A DNA stretch of 64,000 nucleotides from Rhodococcus koreensis (GTDB lineage: Bacteria; Actinomycetota; Actinomycetes; Mycobacteriales; Mycobacteriaceae): contig NZ_FNSV01000005.1 of the NCBI RefSeq assembly GCF_900105905.1, positions 4,898,001-4,962,000 on the forward strand, in the 5' to 3' direction. This document shows, piece after piece, positions 1-8,353 of the stretch (within the stretch, counting starts at the first letter, position 1; each line of letters opens with the position of its first letter). The notes under the pieces were generated by a model that made no database searches, had not been told where the DNA came from, and was given only the letters and a program-made list of their open reading frames with translations. The position numbers and the translations under genes were made by a program.

Positions 1-998
1 AGGAGCAGGGTCAGTCCGGACCACGCGAAGCTGTGGATCAGCAGGGTGCGGCGACCCAGTTTGTTGATGGCGGTCAGCGCGATGACGCAGCTGACCAGGA
101 GCAGGATCGTGACGACGGCCGAACCCATGTTCGCCACTCGCCCGTCGAGGCCGAGACCGGCGAGGATCCTCGGCCCGAAGGCGTACACCGCGAACAGCGG
201 CACGACCGACGCGGTCCAGAAGGTCGTGACGAAGACGATTCGTCCGAGGTAGCCCGACTTCCAGAGCGGGCCGATTGCCCCGGCGGAGCTGCCGGACTCG
301 ATCTCGAGTGTGGCGTGTGGGCCGAAGATTTTCGTGATGATCGCACTGGCTTCGGCGACGCGCCCCTTGCCGGCGAGCCAGCGCGGTGACTCCGGTGTGC
401 CGGTGCGGGCGAGCACGGTCAGGGCAGCCGGTACCGCGGCGCTGGCCAGCACCCACCGCCAACCCTGATCACCAACTCCGCTGACGAGGTCACCGACGAC
501 ATAGGCGGACGCGGCACCGAGGAACCACATCACGGTGAGCGAACCGATGAAGGGGCCACGATATTTCTTCGGGGTGAACTCGGTCAGAAGTGAGGCGGCC
601 ACGGGATAGTCCGCCCCGATTGCCACTCCGATCAGAACCCGGAGCAGGAACAACCACCAGAAGCCGTCCACCCAGAACTGCGCGACCGAAAAGACGACGA
701 CGGCGATCAAGTCGAATGTATAGAGACGCCAGCGGCCGAAGCGGTCGGTGAGCCGTCCGCCGAGGAACGATCCGAGGAAGATACCGATCGTTGCCGACGC
801 GGCAATGAGGCCTTGCTGCGCCGAATTCAGACCCCACTGCGGCGTGATCTGCACCATGGCGATGCCGATGATGCTCAGCACGTATCCGTCGAGGAAGGGT
901 CCCCCGCCGGCGTGGAGTGCGAGTCGTTTGTGGAAGCGCAACAGCGGGGCATCGTCGACGAGGAACGCTTCTGTCCGGGCGTGAGGTGGCTGGTCCAT
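1..998 (-). CDS. MFS transporter, metabolite/sugar-acid symporter type (C-terminus outside window)
   Basis: Inner-membrane major facilitator carrier, probably proton-coupled uptake of an organic acid or sugar; substrate unknown. The frame is open for 332 codons and runs off the left edge, so the last helices are missing. The loop motif GGRLTDRFGRW between helices 2 and 3 is the MFS signature, and TPKKYRGP after helix 4 fits the sugar/metabolite symporter branch. The ATG at 998 is preceded by AGGAGA seven bases upstream. It is divergent from the transposase-GntR fusion regulator, which is therefore a candidate controller. Family is secure; substrate is not. Confidence 0.85.
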   Translation of the reverse strand, partial: MDQPPHARTEAFLVDDAPLLRFHKRLALHAGGGPFLDGYVLSIIGIAMVQITPQWGLNSAQQGLIAASATIGIFLGSFLGGRLTDRFGRWRLYTFDLIAVVVFSVAQFWVDGFWWLFLLRVLIGVAIGADYPVAASLLTEFTPKKYRGPFIGSLTVMWFLGAASAYVVGDLVSGVGDQGWRWVLASAAVPAALTVLARTGTPESPRWLAGKGRVAEASAIITKIFGPHATLEIESGSSAGAIGPLWKSGYLGRIVFVTTFWTASVVPLFAVYAFGPRILAGLGLDGRVANMGSAVVTILLLVSCVIALTAINKLGRRTLLIHSFAWSGLTLL

Positions 999-1135
999 CG
1001 AGTTTCTCCTGAGCTGATTGCGGCCACAGGGGCCGTATCCGGGCTCGCATGACGACGGGCGCGTCGTCACGCACAGGGAACCCGCGCGCGCCCTGTGCCT
1101 GCGCCTCGGTGAGTATGCATGCGCCGCCTGTTTGT

Positions 1136-1163
1136 TGACCATCGACTCGAGTCGAAACGGTCA
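1136..1163. promoter_or_regulatory. Nested palindrome in the divergent MFS / GntR-fusion intergenic region
   Basis: The 283-bp gap between the MFS carrier and the fusion regulator holds the perfect 12-bp palindrome CGACTCGAGTCG (1143-1154). It is flanked by TGACC (1136-1140) and GGTCA (1159-1163) in inverted order. This symmetry is what a dimeric regulator would recognise, and the fusion protein transcribed from this gap is the obvious candidate. Binding is inference. Confidence 0.4.
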
Positions 1164-1281
1164 CCTTGTTGGGATTTGATTCATAAGTACCTGAGCAGAC
1201 TGAAGGCACAACATGCCAGCTCACCCGAGCCGGTGCCTGCTCTACTATTTGTGAGTCGATCGCGAGGAAGGGGAGGCAGAC

Positions 1282-2871
1282 GTGCCACTGTCCGAGGCGG
1301 AACGACGTGCACTCGAGCGGCTGGTGTCGGCACCGAGCACCCCCCAGTCGCTGGCCCTCCGCGCCCGCATCGTTCTGGCGAGTTCCGAGGAGTCGATTTC
1401 CACTGTTGCTCGCGCCCTTGGGGTCTCACGCAACACGGCACTGAAATGGCGGACCCGATTCGGCACCCACGGTCTGCAGGGGCTCGAGGATCTGCCGAGG
1501 CCGGGTCGTCCGACCGCCTCAGGGGACGACTTGCACCGTGCGATCCTGCGTATTCCGCTGCAGCGACCGCCGGACCGGGGGTGGACCACACGCACGATCG
1601 CCGAGGCACTCGGCACCAACCAGGCAGCGGTGAGCCGGGTTCGGCGTCGGTGGTTCGCAGATCGGCCCGACCTCATCTCACATTCGGTCCTGGACTCGCC
1701 GAACTCGATGGTGCTCGCGGCTGTCGTCATCGATCCCGGCGTGCGGGTCCTCGTCTTCCACCAGCCGGCAACGCCCGCAGCGCGACCGCACAGCAGACAG
1801 ACCAGTCAGCTCACCGAACCCGTCCGTGTCCTGCTTTCGGCCCAGTTCGCCTTCCCTCGCGAAACCCCGGCCACCGGGAACGACATCTCCCCGACGCTGC
1901 TGACCACGTTGGGCGAGGTCGACGCCGCGGTGCCGCGTAATTGGCCGGTTACCGCGCTCGTCGATCGTCCGATACCGCCTCGGGTGGACCGTTGGCTTGT
2001 TGGGCATCCCCGATTCAGTGTGTACGAAGTCGATCCCGACTCGTGGCTCGCGCAACTGAACTCGATCACCGCAGTCCTCGACCCTCGCCAATCGCCGGGA
2101 CTGCTCGATCTCGAACACAGGGTGCGCCGGTGGGCGGAGCAACCGAGCACACCATTTTCCTGGGTCCGCGCCTCACCCACCCGCGCTTCTCGCCGGCCCG
2201 CGACCGAAGACCACCGGTCACGCTCCCCCTCACCCATATTGGCATCGGCAGTGGTCGAAGCACTACGCGAGTCCCTCGCCACCGGCGCGTTCCGGCCGGG
2301 GCAGCGCATCGCAGAACAGCCTCTCGCCACTCGGCTCGGTGTCTCCCGCGGGCCGATCAGGGACGCCCTGAAAATCCTCGCCGAGGACGGACTGATCGAA
2401 CTCGAACCGCACCGCGGCGCGTACGTGCCCCTCCCCACTCGGCGCGACGTCTACGACACCTACACCGCCCGAGGCCCCCTCGGAGCCCTGCTGCTGCGCC
2501 GCATCGCCACGAACGGATCATCCCGTCTGGCCGCGGCGAAAGACGCGCTGGACGACCTCGTCCAGCAGGCCGAAATGCGCGACGTTCCCGGCACGGGCGA
2601 CGCCGACATCCGGTGGCAGGACACCCTCGCTGCCGCAGCCGACATGCCGAGAATCGAGAAGATGTTCGTCCGTCTCTCGCTGCAGTTGCGGATGTTCGTC
2701 TCGATTCTCGGTCTCGAATACGCGTACTCGGTCGATGAGATCGTCGCCGACAACACCGCGATACTCCTCGCTCTCGAGGCCCAGGATCCCGAAGAGGTCA
2801 CGCGGCTCTGGCGCCGCAAGATCGACAACGCGGTGACCTACATGGTCGGACAACTCGGCCATCTCGACTGA
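1282..2871 (+). CDS. IS630-type transposase / GntR-FCD regulator fusion
   Basis: A single 529-residue frame with two unrelated halves. Residues about 1-75 are an IS630-like helix-turn-helix (LALRARIVLAS, then LGVSRNTALKWRTRF). A second HTH lies at 101-124. Residues about 142-262 resemble a DDE domain: a strand ending in D151, then LVDRP with D228, then HPRF and SWLAQLN where IS630 has SWLNQVE, so the final Glu is Asn260. After a Ser/Arg-rich linker (about 295-318), residues 320-385 are a GntR winged helix (RLGVSRGPIRDALKILAEDG) and 390-529 an FCD-like all-helical domain. GTG start with GGGGAGG 5 bases upstream. Probably a domesticated transposase acting as DNA-binding regulator; the catalytic triad looks broken. 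No stop or frameshift is seen at the junction. Confidence 0.8.
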   Translation: MPLSEAERRALERLVSAPSTPQSLALRARIVLASSEESISTVARALGVSRNTALKWRTRFGTHGLQGLEDLPRPGRPTASGDDLHRAILRIPLQRPPDRGWTTRTIAEALGTNQAAVSRVRRRWFADRPDLISHSVLDSPNSMVLAAVVIDPGVRVLVFHQPATPAARPHSRQTSQLTEPVRVLLSAQFAFPRETPATGNDISPTLLTTLGEVDAAVPRNWPVTALVDRPIPPRVDRWLVGHPRFSVYEVDPDSWLAQLNSITAVLDPRQSPGLLDLEHRVRRWAEQPSTPFSWVRASPTRASRRPATEDHRSRSPSPILASAVVEALRESLATGAFRPGQRIAEQPLATRLGVSRGPIRDALKILAEDGLIELEPHRGAYVPLPTRRDVYDTYTARGPLGALLLRRIATNGSSRLAAAKDALDDLVQQAEMRDVPGTGDADIRWQDTLAAAADMPRIEKMFVRLSLQLRMFVSILGLEYAYSVDEIVADNTAILLALEAQDPEEVTRLWRRKIDNAVTYMVGQLGHLD

Positions 2872-2942
2872 CATCAACCAGCCGTCATCTGCTCCGGCCG
2901 CTACGATTGTGTCGAATCGTCCGTCCGAGAGCCAGGGGTGCC

Positions 2943-3203
2943 ATGTCGGAGTTGGATCAGGCGTTTGCCGATGCACAGGAGAACGTCAACAAGCTCACCT
3001 CGCGACCGGACAACGATCAGCTGCTGCAGCTGTACGCGCTGTTCAAGCAGGGGTCGAAGGGTGATGTCGAGGGCAAGCGGCCCGGTCGGTTGGACATGGT
3101 CAAACGCGCCAAGTACGACGCCTGGGCCAAGTTGACCGGTACGAGCAGCGCCGACGCCAAGCAGGGCTACGTCGACCTGGTAGCCCGGCTCACGCAGGGC
3201 TGA
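2943..3203 (+). CDS. Acyl-CoA-binding protein
   Basis: Small 86-residue cytosolic four-helix protein that binds long-chain acyl-CoA esters, buffering them and delivering them to lipid enzymes. Family hallmarks are visible: LYALFKQGSKGDVEGKRPG, then KYDAWAKLTGTS in the third helix and a C-terminal helix with YVDLV. Length matches the family (about 86-90). A longer in-frame start exists at 2907, but the ATG at 2943 gives the normal N-terminus (MSELDQAF) and has a GGGGTG-like ribosome site. It stands alone downstream of the fusion regulator. Confidence 0.93.
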   Translation: MSELDQAFADAQENVNKLTSRPDNDQLLQLYALFKQGSKGDVEGKRPGRLDMVKRAKYDAWAKLTGTSSADAKQGYVDLVARLTQG

Positions 3204-3264
3204 GTTCAGCGGGCCCCGAAGCACCAGTCCTGGACATGCTGATCGTGCGCGAACTGTGCACCGA

Positions 3265-4221
3265 TCAGGCAGTCAGCACCAGGTTCGCGGATTCTGCGGT
3301 CTCCGAACCGCGTATCCGGGTCACGAGGCGAGCAATCGCATCGGCAACCGCGGTCGGTTGTTCGAGGATCACCGAGTGGCCGGCGCCGTCGACGCAGACG
3401 AAATCGGCGTCCTCGACCTGCGCGGCGATTGCCACCGAATGGGTGGGCGGCGTCATCAGGTCCGCGGAACCGCACAGCACGAGCGTGGGAATCGCCGAGA
3501 GCGCCGGCAACGTCTCGGACTCGTCGTAGGTCGTGAACGAGTCCAGGAAGCTGGTCATCGTCACGATCGGGGTCTCGTCGTGCATCGCGATGGCGAGCTC
3601 GAGGACGTGTGTGCTGACCTTCCGGTCACCGAATTCGGCCCCGCGGATGACCGGTGCGAATACCTTGCACCCGAGGCGCTTCACCTGCTCCATGGATGTC
3701 GGTGCTCGGCGCACGGCCTCCTGGACCCAGGACAGGACCGGGGCGCGCAGCAGTCGGCCGAATCCGGCGTCGGCCAGACCACTCGCGGCGGTTGCGATCA
3801 AGCCGATCCCGACGATGCGGGTGCCGATCTCGTGCGGATACCGGCGCGCGTAGGTCAGTGCGGTCATCCCACCCATGGAGTGTCCGACCAGAACGACCGG
3901 ATCGGTGGGGGCGATGGCGTCCAGTACCGCGTGGAGGTCGCGGCCCAACTGCTCGAGGGTGTAAGTCGCAGCGGGCGCCACGTCGGAATCGCCGTGACCG
4001 CGGTGGTCGTAGCTGACGATCCTGGCGTCGGTGTACTGCCGCATCAGTTCGTCCCGCACCAGGATCCACGATTCGGCACTCAGGCAATGGCCGTGCAGAA
4101 AGACGATCGTCATGGGGGCGTCGGTGGGGCCGTACTCGCGAACCGCAAGCGAAACACCGTCGTCAGCCGAGACAGTGGTCCTGCGCTGGACCGGGGTTTG
4201 GGTGGTGCTCTCGATCGACAT
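3265..4221 (-). CDS. Alpha/beta hydrolase
   Basis: Probable cytosolic serine hydrolase of the epoxide hydrolase/lipase-like branch, 318 residues; substrate unknown. Visible elements: oxyanion-hole HGHCLS near residue 43, YDHRGHGDSD strand-loop near 71-80, nucleophile elbow GHSMGG with Ser115, a cap with helices around 150-200, a late GSADLMTPP acid loop and GAGHSVILEQP with the catalytic His. The ATG at 4221 follows AGGAGGAGGGAGG, a strong ribosome site, and is preferred over the longer frame to 4332. Confidence 0.88.
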   Translation of the reverse strand: MSIESTTQTPVQRRTTVSADDGVSLAVREYGPTDAPMTIVFLHGHCLSAESWILVRDELMRQYTDARIVSYDHRGHGDSDVAPAATYTLEQLGRDLHAVLDAIAPTDPVVLVGHSMGGMTALTYARRYPHEIGTRIVGIGLIATAASGLADAGFGRLLRAPVLSWVQEAVRRAPTSMEQVKRLGCKVFAPVIRGAEFGDRKVSTHVLELAIAMHDETPIVTMTSFLDSFTTYDESETLPALSAIPTLVLCGSADLMTPPTHSVAIAAQVEDADFVCVDGAGHSVILEQPTAVADAIARLVTRIRGSETAESANLVLTA

Positions 4222-4306
4222 GCCGGCCTCCCTCCTCCTCGCGATGACAGGTTCTACTGTCCATCGCGCAGGTTCGGGAAATAAGCACCCCGAGTGCTGT
4301 CCGTAA

Positions 4307-4320
4307 TCACCCGCGGGTGA
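4307..4320. promoter_or_regulatory. 14-bp perfect palindrome upstream of the alpha/beta hydrolase
   Basis: TCACCCGCGGGTGA lies 86 bp upstream of the hydrolase start, inside the gap that separates it from the lipoprotein gene. It could be an operator for the hydrolase or a short terminator stem; no U-run follows, which favours an operator. Only the symmetry is observed. Confidence 0.3.
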
Positions 4321-4384
4321 CCGTCCCGCCACCCAGGGTGGATCCGGCCGCGCCGCTCCGCCGACCCGCGGTTTCGTCGGATCG

Positions 4385-5509
4385 CTACGACGGCGGCGCA
4401 GGCCACGGGTGGTCGAGGCTGACGATCTTCACGATCTCGGTGAAGAAGTTCCACACGCCCAGCGGGTCGGCGTTCGAATTGACCAACACCACCACCGTCT
4501 TGCCCTCGGGGGGAAGGTAGTAGGCATAGGTCTGGAAGCCCGCGATGTTTCCGTTGTGGCCGATCCAGCCGTTCTGGTTCTCGACCCCGAGTCCGTACAG
4601 CGAACCCGTGCCTTCCGACGGCGCCGGCTGAAACTGCTCCCGTTCGTGCTGGGTGGCGGGCGAGAGCATCGTTCCTTCTGCCAAGTCGCGCACCCACACG
4701 CGCAGATCGTCGAGCGTGGAAATCATGTTTCCCGCGCCGAATCCCCACGACGGGCTCCAGTCGGTCGCGTCCACCGTCGCGCCGTCGGGTGTTTTCGCGT
4801 ATCCCCGGGCGTGCGGTGACGGAAGGGCCGCAGTGGTGGGGACCGAGGTGTCGTCGAGATTCTCGGGTTCCGTGATCCGCTCGGCGATGTAGGTATTCAG
4901 CGGCAGGCCGGATGCCTTCTCGACCACGAGACCCAAGAGGAGGGTGTTGGTGTTGGAGTAGTCGAACGCGGTTCCCGGCGCGAAGAGGGGTGGACGGCTG
5001 AAACTGATCGCGAGCAGTTCCTGGGGTGTCCATTGGCGCTGCGGCTGACTCGGGAGCGCCGGAATCACCACCTCGGAGTAGTCGAACAGCCCACTGCGCA
5101 TGGCCGCCAACTGGCGGAGGGTGATCGCCTCGCCGTTGGGGACGTCGGGCACATACCTGTCGATCGGATCGTCGAGGCCGACCTTTCCCTCATCGACCAG
5201 TTGCAGCACGGCGGTGGTGGTGAAAGTTTTGGTGAGGCTGCCGACGCGCATGAACAGGTCCGGCGACATGGGGTCGCCGGTCGCGGTGTCGCGTACCCCG
5301 AACGCCTGCACGTAGGGTGCAGCGCCGTCCTGCCAGACACCGACGATCGCCCCCGGAACCGAGGCGTTCTCCATCGCCGTCGGGATGGTTTCGGTGAGCT
5401 GTGCATCGGGCAGGACCGGTGCATCGTCCGATTCACCGCATCCCGCCAGTCCCGTCGTGAGGACCGCCAGAACGGCGACCAGTCGCCGCACCGAGGATGT
5501 TCGTGCCAC
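4385..5509 (-). CDS. Serine hydrolase lipoprotein, beta-lactamase/DD-peptidase family
   Basis: Exported class C beta-lactamase-like hydrolase, 374 residues. The N-terminus has two Arg, a hydrophobic stretch and a lipobox LAGC (Cys24), so it should be a lipoprotein on the outer face of the membrane. Active-site motifs are present: S91-L-T-K94, Y184-S-N186 and a late H-N-G. Such proteins are often esterases or D-amino-acid peptidases; true beta-lactamase activity cannot be claimed. It lies downstream of the alpha/beta hydrolase on the same strand with a 163-bp gap. Confidence 0.9.
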   Translation of the reverse strand: MARTSSVRRLVAVLAVLTTGLAGCGESDDAPVLPDAQLTETIPTAMENASVPGAIVGVWQDGAAPYVQAFGVRDTATGDPMSPDLFMRVGSLTKTFTTTAVLQLVDEGKVGLDDPIDRYVPDVPNGEAITLRQLAAMRSGLFDYSEVVIPALPSQPQRQWTPQELLAISFSRPPLFAPGTAFDYSNTNTLLLGLVVEKASGLPLNTYIAERITEPENLDDTSVPTTAALPSPHARGYAKTPDGATVDATDWSPSWGFGAGNMISTLDDLRVWVRDLAEGTMLSPATQHEREQFQPAPSEGTGSLYGLGVENQNGWIGHNGNIAGFQTYAYYLPPEGKTVVVLVNSNADPLGVWNFFTEIVKIVSLDHPWPAPPS

Positions 5510-5659
5510 CCCGCTCTCCCATCGCTGTCTCGAATCTCGACCTGCTCGAAGCTTGCGTGGAACACTGTTTCCAGTATGGGCGGCCGTACCCAGCCGGGGA
5601 GGCGGATTACTTCGGGTGAACCGTCACCGACGAGTCGGGTGGCGTGTTAGAACGAACGA

Positions 5660-6724
5660 GTGGCACTCGGCGAACAGATCGAGATCGACGCTCGGACGCG
5701 CATGATCGTGGGTCAAGCGCTCGACATGGCCGCGCACCAGCCGGACGTGGGCAACGTGATCGTCCACCGGGCCGGAGATCTCCTGGTGCTCGTCGACAGC
5801 GGGGTGACCACCGCTTTCCGCGACGCGATCCGATCCGCCGCCGACGACCTCGCCCCGTGGTCGAAGATCCTGCTGCTCACCACCCACGGCCACCCCGACC
5901 ATGTCGGGAACAACGACCTCGTCAACGACCTCGGCGACGGACTCGACCGCTCGAACGTGCAGCACTTCGTCAGCGCACACGACGCGAGCCAGTACCGCGA
6001 TGACGGTCTTCCCTACTGGATCACGAGTCTCGAGCGCGTGTCCGGACTGGTGCCGGGGTTCGAGGATCCGGCTGACGCAGCGCGCCGGCTCCTTGCCATG
6101 TACCGGCCCTACGTTCCCGTCACCGACGTCACCCGGACCTATGAGGAACTCCCGCTCGAGCACCTCGTCATCGGCTCTCAACACGTGTCGGGTTGGTCGT
6201 TCGGAGACGGTGCCGTCCAGGTCGTCCGCACCCACGGCCACTGCGCCGGCCAGGTCGTCGTCCACCTTCCCGGGGCACGATTGCTGCACCTGTCCGACGA
6301 ACCGAACGGGCCGTGCGGCGCGATGCACGACGCCAACCAGATGAACATCTTCGCCGCGGCCGCCCTGGCGCTGACGCTGGTCGAGACCGGCGCCGTCGAC
6401 GTCGTCACGGAGGGCCACGCGTTCGAGGTGTTCGATCGCCCGGCCGCAGCCGAGCGCCTGGCGTCGCTACTCGATCAGGCTTCGGCGCTCGACGGCGCCG
6501 CACAGGCATTGCTCACCGATCGCATCGACGATCTACCGGCGTTCGTTCACGCCTTCATCGCGCGATCCCAGGAGCTGGGCGTATCGGGTGCGAATCCGAA
6601 CCCCATGTTCAACACGATGATGACGATCGCCAAGTTGCGCGAGCTCGGCCTCGTAGCGAAAGGTGCAGGTTCGCAACAGACGTGGACCCGACCCGCGCTC
6701 GACGACTCCACGCGCGCACCCTGA
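5660..6724 (+). CDS. MBL-fold metallohydrolase
   Basis: Cytosolic metallo-beta-lactamase-fold hydrolase, 354 residues. The zinc motif THGHPDHVG is near residue 74, a second His occurs in RTHGHCAGQ, and the metal-bridging Asp is in LHLSDEPNG. The C-terminal third is helical and not diagnostic. A GTG at 5660 gives the full product; ATG at 5702 (MIVGQALD) is an alternative start. Substrate unknown. The gene stands alone between the divergent lipoprotein gene and the convergent HxlR regulator. Confidence 0.85.
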   Translation: MALGEQIEIDARTRMIVGQALDMAAHQPDVGNVIVHRAGDLLVLVDSGVTTAFRDAIRSAADDLAPWSKILLLTTHGHPDHVGNNDLVNDLGDGLDRSNVQHFVSAHDASQYRDDGLPYWITSLERVSGLVPGFEDPADAARRLLAMYRPYVPVTDVTRTYEELPLEHLVIGSQHVSGWSFGDGAVQVVRTHGHCAGQVVVHLPGARLLHLSDEPNGPCGAMHDANQMNIFAAAALALTLVETGAVDVVTEGHAFEVFDRPAAAERLASLLDQASALDGAAQALLTDRIDDLPAFVHAFIARSQELGVSGANPNPMFNTMMTIAKLRELGLVAKGAGSQQTWTRPALDDSTRAP

Positions 6725-6760
6725 TCCCCGGTTGCGGCAGTTCAGGTCGGGACTCGCCGG

Positions 6761-7099
6761 TCACTGCACCGTGAGATGCGTCTTCGCCCACTCCGCCAGT
6801 TCGTCGAGGACCGGCATCAGTGACTGGCCGGCCTCGGTCAGCTGATAGGTGACCGACACGGGCGGTCCCTCGCAGACTTCCCGCGTCACCAAACCGGCCC
6901 CGGCCAGTTCGACGAGACGGTCGGAGAGCACCGAATCGCTGATGCTCCCGACCGATCGTCGCAGCCCGGAGAACGTCGCCGGGCCCGACATCAGCGTCGC
7001 CAGAATGACGCCGTTCCAGCGCTTGCCCAGGAACGTGAACGCTCTCGCGAGCGCGCCGTCGCACGCGCGCGGATCGTGCTGTTCGACGCCTGAGCTCAT
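6761..7099 (-). CDS. HxlR-family transcriptional regulator
   Basis: Small winged-helix regulator (112 residues). Typical features are a Cys near the N-terminus (ACDGALARAFTFLGKRWNGVIL), FSGLRRSVGSISDSVLSDRLVELAGAGLV as the recognition helix and wing region, and YQLTEAGQSL before the dimerisation helix. HxlR members such as YodB sense reactive electrophiles through this Cys. It diverges from the nitroreductase gene, which it probably controls through the ACTAGT repeats between them. The frame is open further upstream, but ATG 7099 gives the family's normal length. Confidence 0.9.
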   Translation of the reverse strand: MSSGVEQHDPRACDGALARAFTFLGKRWNGVILATLMSGPATFSGLRRSVGSISDSVLSDRLVELAGAGLVTREVCEGPPVSVTYQLTEAGQSLMPVLDELAEWAKTHLTVQ

Positions 7100-7117
7100 A
7101 CCTCGACCATAGCAAGG

Positions 7118-7171
7118 TGCTAGCATCCAACTGTCAACTAGTTTTTTACTAGTAACATTTTTGTTGCTAGT
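7118..7171. promoter_or_regulatory. ACTAGT inverted repeats between hxlR-type gene and nitroreductase
   Basis: The 91-bp divergent gap has the palindrome TGCTAGCA (7118-7125), two ACTAGT hexamers (7137-7142 and 7148-7153) separated by five T, and a GCTAGT half-site (7166-7171). All share the CTAG core. Short palindromes around a T-rich spacer overlapping both promoters fit an autoregulated HxlR operator. The repeats are observed; the binding is inferred. Confidence 0.5.
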
Positions 7172-7190
7172 CATCGAGAGGGAAGCAACC

Positions 7191-7802
7191 ATGAGCTCAG
7201 ACGTACAGACGCGACCGGAACTGGACGAGGCGGGTCGCGCCCTGCTGTTCAGCGAGGCACGCACGGCCAACAGTTTCGCGTCCACCCCGGTGACCGACGA
7301 GCAGCTCGCCCAGATCTGGGACCTCGCGAAGTGGGCACCGACCGCGGCGAACACCCAGCCCCTGCGGATCGTTTTCGCCCGGACCGACGAGGGTCGCGCG
7401 CGACTGCTGCCACACATGAGCGAGGGCAACAAGGCAAAGACCGAGTCGGCGCCCGCGGTCGCCATCCTGGCCGTCGACACGCAGTTCCACGACCACATCC
7501 CGGCGTTGCTGCCGTTCCGGCCGGAGCTGCGCGACGTCTTCGAAGGCGACGAGAAGATGCGCGAGCGAACGGGCGAATTCAACAGTGCACTCCAGGCCGG
7601 CTACTTCATCCTCGCCGTCCGATCCCTCGGCCTGGCCGCAGGCCCGATGGCAGGCTTCGACGCCGCCGGAATCGACGCCGAGTTCTTCCCCGACGGCCGC
7701 TTCCGTTCCATTCTCGTCGTCAACGTCGGGCACCCCGGCGCGAACCCGTGGTTCGATCGGCTCCCCCGCCTGGACCCGGCCGACACCGTGTCCTGGATCT
7801 GA
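7191..7802 (+). CDS. Nitroreductase-family protein, RutE/malonic-semialdehyde-reductase type
   Basis: FMN-dependent NAD(P)H oxidoreductase of 203 residues. It follows the RutE pattern: LLFSEARTANSF near the N-terminus (flavin-phosphate Arg), WAPTAANTQPLRIVF, a SEGNKAKTESAPA segment, GPMAGFDAAGID, and the end RLPRLDP. RutE reduces malonic semialdehyde in pyrimidine breakdown, but no other rut genes are near, so here it may reduce quinones or other electrophiles under HxlR control. Start ATG 7191 follows GAGAGGGAAG. Confidence 0.85.
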   Translation: MSSDVQTRPELDEAGRALLFSEARTANSFASTPVTDEQLAQIWDLAKWAPTAANTQPLRIVFARTDEGRARLLPHMSEGNKAKTESAPAVAILAVDTQFHDHIPALLPFRPELRDVFEGDEKMRERTGEFNSALQAGYFILAVRSLGLAAGPMAGFDAAGIDAEFFPDGRFRSILVVNVGHPGANPWFDRLPRLDPADTVSWI

Positions 7803-8093
7803 CTACCCGTCGGAACTCTCACGACGGTGCGTCCCCCGCCGACCGGATCGAGGGCTCGGATCGACGGTCACCTCGTCCGTGTCGGCGAAGACGAGGCGCC
7901 CGTCGTCGAGTGCGATCGCCCACCGATGCGCCGGCGCCCAGTCGTGCCCGGCACCACCCGGCTCGGTGAGTGCCGCGTAGTCCTCGACGACCTCACCGGT
8001 CGCGTCGGCCTCGGCCTTCCTGCGGACCAGCACCCGTGTGCCGACGGTCAACTCGGGGCCGGGCCCCGACCTGTCATCGCTTGCGTCGCCCAT
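7803..8093 (-). CDS. Conserved-looking small hypothetical protein
   Basis: A 96-residue acidic protein, not recognised. It has a central pattern GTRVLVRRKAEADATGEVVEDY, then WAIALDDGRLVFADTDEV, resembling a small beta-barrel (KOW/SH3-like) fold, and an Arg-rich tail. The start has AGAGGTG upstream. It is exactly back-to-back with the nitroreductase stop (7802/7803). Codon composition matches its neighbours. No function can be assigned. Confidence 0.6.
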   Translation of the reverse strand: MGDASDDRSGPGPELTVGTRVLVRRKAEADATGEVVEDYAALTEPGGAGHDWAPAHRWAIALDDGRLVFADTDEVTVDPSPRSGRRGTHRRESSDG

Positions 8094-8353
8094 CGTGCAC
8101 CTCTTCGTTCGGCGAACCTGGTCAGGAGCATAAGCACCTGCGGGCCCCGGGGCGACCCGAGCACCGAAAGAGCCGACCGTCCGGACCGTTTCCCGGCGGG
8201 CACGACGAACGAATTACCTAGTCAATTCCCGTCTTTGACCGATTAGGTTCCCTCGGTTCCGGGTAGTCCGGTAGCCGCACGATATTCACAGTTTCCGCCA
8301 TGTCGCAGGGCATGCGGTAACGGGCGGCACGAGCAAAAGCGAGGTGCACGGCA

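Noticed and set aside
8094..8353. SigB/SigF-type promoter for the GvpA-like gene
   Set aside because: GGGTAG and GTTT-like pieces are present but spacing does not fit.
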